Origin: Acrocarpospora catenulata
Lineage (GTDB): Bacteria; Actinomycetota; Actinomycetes; Streptosporangiales; Streptosporangiaceae
Length of the DNA stretch: 64,000 bases
NCBI RefSeq assembly: GCF_018476525.1
Contig: NZ_JAHCST010000010.1
Span: 186,001 to 250,000, forward strand
Direction: 5' to 3'
Below, one piece after another: positions 54,101 to 61,500 of this stretch. Within the stretch, counting starts at the first letter, position 1; the number at the start of each line of letters is the position of its first letter. The notes under the pieces are model-generated. The model was not told the DNA's origin. It saw only the letters and a list, made by a program, of their open reading frames with translations, and made no database searches. The translations under genes and the position numbers were made by a program.

Positions 54101-55585
54101 CGCGGCGGCGCGCTGTTCACCGCGCTTTTGTGCGTCGTCGATGACCGGGTCGAGGGAGGAGTCGAGCAAGGTCTCGATCAGGGAGCTAGGTGTGTAGTAG
54201 GAACCCGTCTTCTTTCTGTCGTTGCCCAGGCGGCGGTCGACCAGCTCGAATGTGGTGTCGACTGCACTGTGCTGGGGAACCAGCTCAAGGAGTGACTCGT
54301 AGATCGAGCCGAGCTCCTCCGCTCCCATGTTGCGGTAGTCGGCGCGCCGCCAGCGGGACGCGTCTTCGTCCCAGACCCGGTCGAGGTGGCGGACGGCTCC
54401 CAGGAGGTGTGAGTTGGCCAGCGACAGACCGTGGAGTGGGGCGTCGGCATCGGTTTCGTCGAAGATGCCGCCCAGGCCACGTAGACCAAGCGGTGGATAC
54501 CCGTCTTCCTTGCCGAGAGCGTCCAAGATGATGCAGACAGCCCGGTACAGGTCACCATGGGAGGTGCCGCGGCGGCGGCTCGCGTGTCGGCGTAGCCGAG
54601 AGGAGGAGAAGTACTCCTTGAACCGCCGGCGGGTCTCCGCATCGGTTTCCGGCGGGTGGAGCAGGTCGCGGTCCTCGATCACGAACAGGAAGAGCAGCCG
54701 GTAGACCAGCCGGAGCAGCGCCGCGTGGAACGTGTGAACATCAATGGTCTTGCGCAGCTTGTCGTTGGCGGGGTGCCGAAGGAAGCCCGTGCCGAGTTCG
54801 GTGATGGCCTTCTGGACGCCTTCGCGGTAGGCCTCGAGCGCCCGAGCGCCGGATGCGATCGCCTCGGTCCGCCACTTCTCGAGCCAGCACGCCGACGGCG
54901 CTTCGCCTTCGTCGATGCGGAAGCGGGTCACGTGCAGCAGCCGATACAGCAGGACGAATTCGCTGAACAGCTCACCGTCGAAGATGGCCTCCAGATCGAA
55001 TTCCACGTAGGAGGCCGTGGCCAGGGCGCTGGAGTCGCGCAGCAGGCGCAGGCGGCGCCCGTTGGTGAGGACGCCCCACAGCAGGGCTTCGGTCCGGTTC
55101 AGACACTCCTGGACCAGCGACTGTGGAGGAACGGTGCCCGTGCCGACAGGCCGTCTGTCCAGGTCGGCGTTCCAGGCGGCGAGGTGGACGGGGACGTGGT
55201 TCCATCGGTGGCTGATCGCGAAGGGTTTGCCGCCGTCGTCGTCGGCGATGCCCGCCGGGCCGACCGCAGGCAGTTCGCCGAAGCCCAGCTCGGCGAAGAG
55301 TGGTTCGAGCCACTGCGAGATCGCCAGGCCCGTCGGGTCGGCCGGGGTCACGGCCTCGGGGACGCGCGGCAGCTTGAGCCGCAGCTCAGCCCAGACCGAC
55401 TTGAGGTAGTCCCAGTGGCGTTCGGCGTCGTCGCGGACCGAGCGGGAGCCGATCACCTTGTAGTCGGCGGGCCGTGAGCCTTTGACGTCCTTGCCCTCGG
55501 AGATGCGGGTCAGCATGTCGGCGGGCAGCAGGCCCCCGACGGTGTGGACGGCGGAGAAGACCTGGTTGCGGGCGACGGCGGACAT
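51119..55585 (-). CDS. Large Eco57I-type N6-adenine DNA methyltransferase
   Basis: 1488 residues, ATG 55585 overlapping the stop of the SNF2 gene (TGATG). The helical N-terminal region (1-450) lacks a clear PD-(D/E)XK motif. The core has GSYYTP (461-466), motif I DPACGSGHFL (516-525) and motif IV LGNPPWD (NPPW 793-796). A specificity-like region follows to about 1330. The tail is acidic, with a CxxC pair (RCHVCGAQW) near the end. Length and partner (SNF2 helicase) recall DrmMI of class 1 DISARM, PglX of BREX and DISARM-like systems. It probably marks self DNA by N6-adenine methylation. Confidence 0.88.
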   Translation of the reverse strand: MSAVARNQVFSAVHTVGGLLPADMLTRISEGKDVKGSRPADYKVIGSRSVRDDAERHWDYLKSVWAELRLKLPRVPEAVTPADPTGLAISQWLEPLFAELGFGELPAVGPAGIADDDGGKPFAISHRWNHVPVHLAAWNADLDRRPVGTGTVPPQSLVQECLNRTEALLWGVLTNGRRLRLLRDSSALATASYVEFDLEAIFDGELFSEFVLLYRLLHVTRFRIDEGEAPSACWLEKWRTEAIASGARALEAYREGVQKAITELGTGFLRHPANDKLRKTIDVHTFHAALLRLVYRLLFLFVIEDRDLLHPPETDAETRRRFKEYFSSSRLRRHASRRRGTSHGDLYRAVCIILDALGKEDGYPPLGLRGLGGIFDETDADAPLHGLSLANSHLLGAVRHLDRVWDEDASRWRRADYRNMGAEELGSIYESLLELVPQHSAVDTTFELVDRRLGNDRKKTGSYYTPSSLIETLLDSSLDPVIDDAQKRGEQRAAAEGVPSPAEHIVAELLSLTICDPACGSGHFLVAAARRIAKRVAAVREGNPEPPVHAVRHALHEVIARCVYGVDLNPMAVELAKVSLWLEAMEPGKALSFLDAHIKHGNGLIGATPALIREGIPNKAFKAVEGDDEAYARFLEKQNEQERAGQVGLFDLGAEPKVANTAFAAGLRRIADAPSDLLTEVRRQAAAYGEWAAAADYVHTKRVADAWCAAFMWHKTKDAPPAITQEVFHALQDPTASAASERTLQEIDRLRDQYRFFHWHLEFPDVFTVPEDTGPGVDPETGWAGGFSCVLGNPPWDKVDFEDKKYFSVVERSIAEISGLNRRNRIAEWARENPEAGERYYAERRKVKSTFLFAGSSGAYPRCGKGLTVKGVNSLQTDQLFTERFAAIVAPKGRVGCIIPTAIATGAGAQHLFSGLASRGAIAALYDFENRKKLFPGVHSSYKFCLLSLTGRGLREPAAKFAFFLEDSVELDDSSRAFALSPEEITLINPNTGTLPIFRSRRDADLTLAIHRRIPVLWNETTRANPWGIVFKNHFNMTDDSDLFRTREELEADGWELHGNVFIRGEEQTLPLYEGKMIHQFDHRWNSYFNNGDSDHRRLELKEKQDPTVVPYPRYWVADGGLVSTVRKSKEVEIPGVALRLEEVDWDCTWLIGWRDVARSTDERTAIPAFLPRTAVGHTVPLMLPRVTPPLAAALIATQSSLVFDFVSRQKIGGIHMALMTWKQLPVPTPAALESHTEFLTPRVLELVYTAYDMTGLARDLSDSGGPFQWDEDRRTQIRAELDAYFFHLYGIAREDVDYILESFQTETGGLKHNEIAKYGTYRTKDLVLAEYDRMDRSGVSLSAPLIDGKNYTSTLTPPPGHGPRHPERPAAWVVDAPENSLPEGADRTEQLKAEAEDGQVAEEHPVRETRPRNGSKEWRDFQDQLMRELEEDSEPTPDPDLCPGSGQEGRLEFRDGWEEWHVRCHVCGAQWSGGSAILNPHRPRGSR

Positions 55586-58500
55586 CAGGCGTTCCCTCCG
55601 GCGGCAGAGTCCGAGACAGGCAGGTAGACGTAGGTGCCGAGGATGTCGGCGGGTTTGTGGGTGACGACGTCCAAGCCTCGGACGATCTCGCCGGAGGCGC
55701 TGCGGACCCGGCGGTGGGAGTCGAGCAGCTCGGCGCGCAGCCGCTCGCCGTACTCCTCCAGATGCCCGGCGGTAGCGGGCAGTCCGTCGAGGACGCGGGC
55801 CATGGTGCGCTCGCCGAAGACGCGGTCGATGTTGTCGTCGGCGGTCGCGTCCAGCAGCTTCAGCGCCTCCACGGGCGGCAGCCAGACGGCGTTCGCAGGG
55901 GAGCCTTGGAAGGCGAGCAGGCGGGCGTCCTCGGCGACGAGCTCGCGAGTGCCGGAGCGGGAGGGCAGCGTGAGGTGGAAGCGGTAGCGGACCAGTAGCA
56001 GTGTGGTGCGAGTGGCGACGGCCTTGGTGCTGATGACTCCGCAGCGGCTGGCCGGGCGTTCCCTGCCGGGCTGCTCATGCCGACCGTCCAGGGCGACGCC
56101 CAGGACGTAAGAGGCGAGAGCGCCCACCACCGGATCGGTGCGGACCAGGGCGGCCTCGCCACGGGCGACCGCAGGTTGCCTGCGGAACGGGACCGGCTGG
56201 CCCTTTTCCACGGCCTCGCCTCCGACCACGGGGGCCAGCGCGTCGCGCAGTCCGGCGGGAGTGCCGCTCACGTCCACCGTGAAGCCGCCGTCCGGCTCGT
56301 CGCGGACGATGCCGTCGAGGGAAGCCAGCGCCTGCCGTACGAAGGCGCGGACCTCACCGGACCGGCCCAGGGTGTCGCGAATCGCGGCGACCTCGCGGGC
56401 GACCTCTTGGGGGTGGATCGAGCGTTGGGCGAACCGGGAGCGGGAGGTTTTCTCGCGTTCGGCGGCGGAGTTCCACTCTGTCTCCAATTCGACCGCCTTG
56501 CCGCTGATCTCGTCGAAGCTGAACAGCGCCTCCTGCTGGCGGTTCTGCCCGCGCAGCAACAGCCACTCGACGATCGCGTCGGTCACCCGGGTGGAGGCGG
56601 CGTCCGGGACGGATACGGAGATCCCCAGGTCTTTTTGGATCTGGCGATGTTTCCTGATCAGGACCTCGAGAACCTTGCCGTCGATGCCGTTGTCTCCGCC
56701 GTAGAGAGTGACGACCTTGACGATGTCCTTCTTCTGGCCGTATCGGTCGACGCGCCCCTCGCGTTGGTCGTGCCGGGTGGGATTCCAGGCCAGGTCGTAG
56801 TGGACGACGGCGTCGAAATGGTGCTGGAGGTTGACGCCCTCCGACAGGCAGTCGGTGGCGATCAGAACGCGGCGGGCGCTCTCATCGTCACCGGCTTCCT
56901 CGGCCAGTTCCTCGATGCGCTGAATACGCTGCTGCGGGGACAGCGTGCCGGTGACAGCGCGGATCACAGTCCTTCTACCGAGCTTGCCCTCCAGATGCTC
57001 GGCTATGTATTCGGCGGTAGGGATGTAGCGGCAGAAGACGATCGGGTGGTAGCCGGTCTTCAGCAGGTCCTTCAGATGCTCGATCAAGGCCGCCAGCTTG
57101 CGGTCATCCGCCGTCCCTTCCAAGGCATGGGCACGATCGGCCAACTCCGCCAAGCGGGTGCCCGCGTCCTCGATCTCAGCGCCGGGGGCGACGTCGAGGC
57201 CTTCCATGACGTCGCTGTCGTAGGCGTCGCTGGTAAGTGGCGCGCCCAGGATGTCGGCTTCCTCGGCGGTTGCGGCGGCAGCGGCGGCTGAGCGGGTGCG
57301 CAGGGTTTGGGCGGCGGCGCGCGGTGAGGAGACCATCGAGCGCAGCAGTGCGATCGCCGACCACCAGGCGATCCGGGCCTCACGCTTACCGCGGTCGCCC
57401 GCGGCGCTTACACGTTCGCCCGCATATGCGATGGCGTCGTCGAGCAGGGCACGGTAGGCAGGAGAGAGCTTGTAGGTCTCGTCCTTGAAATAGCGGTCGG
57501 AGGGGAATGCGGTGGCCTCGGCCAGGCTGTTGTCGGCGAGGCCGTCGTTGACTGTGAGGAATTGGCGCACGTCCGCCCGCTTGCGTTGGACGAAGTGCTG
57601 GGCCAGGAGCCGGCGGTCCGCCTCTGAGTCGAGTTCGAGCTCGGCGAGCTCCGGCCGGACCAGGCCGAGGAGATTGCGGAAGGCGCTCTCCTTGCCGCTG
57701 TGCGGGGTGGCGGTCACCAGCAGGAGGTGGCGGTCGGCTGCGGGATCGGCGATGCGCTGGAGGAGCCCGTAGCGGAGCTGGTTCTGCCTGGAGGTGCTGT
57801 CGTCGGCGGCCACGCAGGTGTGGGCCTCGTCCACGATGACCAGGTCGGGGCAGTGCCTGACGAAGTCGTCGCGGTGACGGGTGGACTTGATGAAGTCCGT
57901 GGAGACGATCACGTTCGGATGCTTGTCGAACAGAGACTGCCCCAGGTCCAGGCCACGCTCCAGCTTGGAAACGGTCGAGGCCAAGACCAGCTCGGCGTCG
58001 ATGCCGAACTTCGTGCGCAGTTCCTCCTGCCATTGCTCGGCCAGCGCGGGTGAGCACAGTACGGCGAGTTTTCGCGCGCTGCCCTGGGCCAGCAGTTCAG
58101 CGGCGATGAGGCCTGCCTCGACGGTCTTGCCGATGCCGACGTCGTCGGAGATCAGCATGCGGACGGTCCGTTGCCGAAGTGCCATCATCAGCGGGACGAG
58201 TTGGTAAGCGCGAGGCTCCACGGCGATTCCGGCCAGCGACCGGAACGGGCCGGCCCCGGAGCGGAAACCGACGCGCAGCGCCGTGCGGAGCAGTCCCGCG
58301 GCCAGCGAATCGCCCAGGTCGGCGGGTGAAGGTGGCGCGAATTCCGCGCTGTGGACCTCCTCGAACGCCGGGAAGACGGCGGCGATATCGTCGTCCGCGC
58401 CGCCCAGCGGGCGCAGCACGAGCATGTCGGGGGCGCTTTCGGGGAGCACCACCCACTCCCGGCCGCGAGCGGAGACCAGGGAGCCGGCCGTGTAGGTCAT
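55585..58500 (-). CDS. SNF2/RapA-like superfamily 2 helicase (DrmD-like)
   Basis: 971 residues, ATG 58500 one base into the upstream stop (TGATG), so tightly coupled. Walker A region DDVGIGKTVEAGLI (K125), DEAH box VDEAHTC (224-227), LVTATPHSGK, then the second RecA domain with VLIATDCLSEGVNLQHHF and NPTRHDQREGRVDRYGQ. This is the layout of RapA/DrmD-type translocases. In class 1 DISARM such a helicase is encoded next to the methyltransferase gene, as here. It should use ATP to translocate on duplex DNA and may displace or load the partner proteins. Confidence 0.9.
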   Translation of the reverse strand: MTYTAGSLVSARGREWVVLPESAPDMLVLRPLGGADDDIAAVFPAFEEVHSAEFAPPSPADLGDSLAAGLLRTALRVGFRSGAGPFRSLAGIAVEPRAYQLVPLMMALRQRTVRMLISDDVGIGKTVEAGLIAAELLAQGSARKLAVLCSPALAEQWQEELRTKFGIDAELVLASTVSKLERGLDLGQSLFDKHPNVIVSTDFIKSTRHRDDFVRHCPDLVIVDEAHTCVAADDSTSRQNQLRYGLLQRIADPAADRHLLLVTATPHSGKESAFRNLLGLVRPELAELELDSEADRRLLAQHFVQRKRADVRQFLTVNDGLADNSLAEATAFPSDRYFKDETYKLSPAYRALLDDAIAYAGERVSAAGDRGKREARIAWWSAIALLRSMVSSPRAAAQTLRTRSAAAAAATAEEADILGAPLTSDAYDSDVMEGLDVAPGAEIEDAGTRLAELADRAHALEGTADDRKLAALIEHLKDLLKTGYHPIVFCRYIPTAEYIAEHLEGKLGRRTVIRAVTGTLSPQQRIQRIEELAEEAGDDESARRVLIATDCLSEGVNLQHHFDAVVHYDLAWNPTRHDQREGRVDRYGQKKDIVKVVTLYGGDNGIDGKVLEVLIRKHRQIQKDLGISVSVPDAASTRVTDAIVEWLLLRGQNRQQEALFSFDEISGKAVELETEWNSAAEREKTSRSRFAQRSIHPQEVAREVAAIRDTLGRSGEVRAFVRQALASLDGIVRDEPDGGFTVDVSGTPAGLRDALAPVVGGEAVEKGQPVPFRRQPAVARGEAALVRTDPVVGALASYVLGVALDGRHEQPGRERPASRCGVISTKAVATRTTLLLVRYRFHLTLPSRSGTRELVAEDARLLAFQGSPANAVWLPPVEALKLLDATADDNIDRVFGERTMARVLDGLPATAGHLEEYGERLRAELLDSHRRVRSASGEIVRGLDVVTHKPADILGTYVYLPVSDSAAGGNA

Positions 58501-61500
58501 CAGACGTTTCCTCGTGTCGCGGTGCCGAAGTAGCGGCTGAACTGGGTGGCGATGGCGGACCAGTCGCCGTCGTACGGGAAGCGGACCACGTCCCAGCCTT
58601 GGTCGTACAGCCGTTCTTCGGCGTCGCGATCGCGCTCGGCGACGACCGCGTGGTCGTGGACTGGGCCGTCGACGAAGACCGCGACCTTGACACCGGGCAG
58701 TCGGTAGACGTAGTCGGGGCGAGCCAGCGCTTCGGTGACGAAGGTCTGCGCCTCATCCGGCAGCCGCAAACCCTGCTCCTTTAGCCAGGCGACGAGCCTA
58801 CCCTCAAGAGCGGTGTCCGACTGCGCGGTCAATCGTGCCAACTGCTCGGTGCGGGTCTCTCCTCGGCCGGTGGCCAGAGCCGCGCCAGCGGCGAAGCGCA
58901 GCAGCGGTTCACGAACCGAGTGGCGGTCGATCGCGGCGTGGTTGTGCTGGTTGCCGTAGGTCAGCAGGCATTCGTAGCAGCCCAGCGCGCAAGGCCGATC
59001 GGGATGCGGGCCGAGCAGGTCGGTGCCGTCCGGGGCGAAGTGACAGATCAAGAGGGCCTCGGCGGCGGCTCGGGCCAGCGCGTCCGGCTCGGACTGCATC
59101 CGCCGGAGCACGCCCGCGCCGCCCTCGGCGGCCTCAGTGAACAGCATCCGATCGCGTGGACCCTCGTCCGGCGGCAGCAGTTCGCTGGTCAGCTCGGCGT
59201 CTTCCAGTTCGAAGGCGGCCTCGATGCCACGCTCCAGCGCATACATCAGCGACAGGGCCGCCGGTTTGTCCAGCGGTTCGTCGAGCTTCAGCACCAGGAT
59301 GTTGCGGGTGTCTTGAACGTAAGGAATGACCCGCTTGCGGCGGCGCTTCTCGTTGCCCTCGCCGTCGATGACGGGCATCTCGCCGGAGTCGCCTGACGCC
59401 TCCCCGGCCTCCCGCTCGTTCATCCAGCGCCCGTCCGCGGGGTCGAGCCAGAAGCCATCCGGCTCGCCCTCCTTGGCCCGGATCCGGCCCATGTTGGAGA
59501 TGCGGACGGTGGCCGAGTCGCCGAACGACAGGGTGGCGAATTGTCCGGCCGGGTCCGTGAGAACGGCGTCCCGGCGGCCGGGGCGCTTCCCGTGGTCATG
59601 GAAGCGGTAGGAGGTGACGAGGCGGAAGCCCGCGCGGCGCCGCTCCTCCTCATCGGAGGAGATCCGTTCGCGTCGCTTGGTGTAGACGGTGTGCAGCTGG
59701 AGCAGATTCGAGGTGATGTCGTTCAGCGGCTCGTCACACATCTGGCATCGATCGGCGCGCTCCTGCGCGTCGTGGTGGTAACCGCATGCCGCGCACCGCT
59801 TGGCGGTCGTGGTGACCACGTCGCCGGTGGCGTCCGGCGGCAGCTGAATGCGGGTGACCTGGTAACGGGCTCCCTCGTGGTAGATGAGTGCACCGGGCCC
59901 GAATTCGCGGATCGCCAGGAAGCGGGGCCGCTGCACGTAATCGCCGTTGCCGTGCCGCCGTCCGGTGGTGGGGATGTAGGCGGCCAGCGGCAACCGGGGG
60001 AAGGAGTAGCCGGGGAGGAAGCCCTCGCTGGCCAGGTAGCGGTAGGGGTTGAAGTCGCTCAGCAAGGAGCGGCTGTCGTCGCTCTCGTTCTTCAGCAGGT
60101 CGAGCTGGGTCTCGGCCTCCTTACGGCGGCCGACGGCGAGTTTCCGGTCCCGTTCGGTGAGCGTGTGATCCAGGACGCGCCGGTTCTGCTCGGCCTGGTC
60201 GACGAGGGCCGCCCGGAACAGGCCGCGCCACCGGTTCAGCGCCTGATCGAATTCCTCCGGAGCCTTGCGCACCGACTCCTCGATCCACTGTTCGTGCCAC
60301 CAGGTGGTGTCGGCGAACTCGGCCAGCAATTCGCCGAAGACCTGCTGCGCCGCCGCGACCGCACTCCGCTGCGCCGCGGCATCCCGCAGCTTGGCGACGA
60401 CGTCACTGTGCAACGGCAGCTCGGGGTCGGGGTAGCGGGCGTCCTCCTCGTAGCTGATGTCGATGATGTGCGGGATGGCGCTGCCCAGTTTCAGCTTCGA
60501 TTCCGCCAGCCAGATGGCCTGCACGTGAGATCGGACCAGGTCTTCGTTGCACAGGTCGAGCTTCGGCGGGGCGACCACGCCCGCGACCATTCGGTCGGAG
60601 CGCCGGAAGTAGTACTGGTCGTGGCTGTTGCCGGTGGCGCAGTAGGTGGTGACCAAGGCGGGCTGCCCGGATCGGCCGGCCCGGCCGCTGCGCTGCGCGT
60701 AGTTGGCCGGGGTGGGCGGCACGTTGCGCATCATGACCGCGTTGAGTTCCGCGATGTCGACACCGAGTTCCATGGTCGGCGAGCAGTACAGCAGTTTCAG
60801 CTCGGCTTTCGCGAACGCCTTCTCACGCCGTTGCCGCTCCTCAGGGGGGACCTGAGCGGTGTGCTCACGGGCCACCAGTCCGGCCAGCGCGTCGGCGGTG
60901 TCGCGGTAGAGGTCGCGGAAGAACGCGTTGACGCGAGGGCCTTGCCCGCTGGCGTAGGTCCTGGTCAGCGGGTCATGGCCGGCGGTTTCTCCGGTGCCGG
61001 CCCGCCAGATCAGGCATGCCGCCGAGATCTGGTAACCCGTGACGGCAGGGCTGGACGGTCCCCGGAACCGGCCGGTGCGCTGCGGTGCCGCGGAGGTCTT
61101 GCTGAGCAGCCCGGCCTTGGTGAGCACCTCGAGCAGGTTGACGATGATCAGCTGAAGATCGTCGGTGGGCAGCTTGGGGAAATGAACCCGTTTGAGATAC
61201 TTGCCGAACTTTCCGCGTCCGGAGAGGAACAGACCCGAGCGATCCATGCCGGGCCGCGACCCCTGCGGGTACGCGATCCCGACCTTGGGTTTGTCGCTCG
61301 ACGACAGCACCCATGGGTCGACCAGTCGCTCCTCGCTGGCGCGCTGCAGGGTGTCGAAGTCGTCACGGAAGTACTGCACGTCGATGGCCAGGCCGCGGCG
61401 CATCTCGTCGAGCAGCGCCCGCATGATCTCCGCGCGGCGACCGGGTTCGGCATCGCGCAACACGATGTGGGCGTTGATCTCGGGATCGGACCAGCGTTCC

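Noticed and set aside
56077-57291. 404-codon open frame on the plus strand
   Set aside because: Antisense to the SNF2 helicase gene; no family resemblance.
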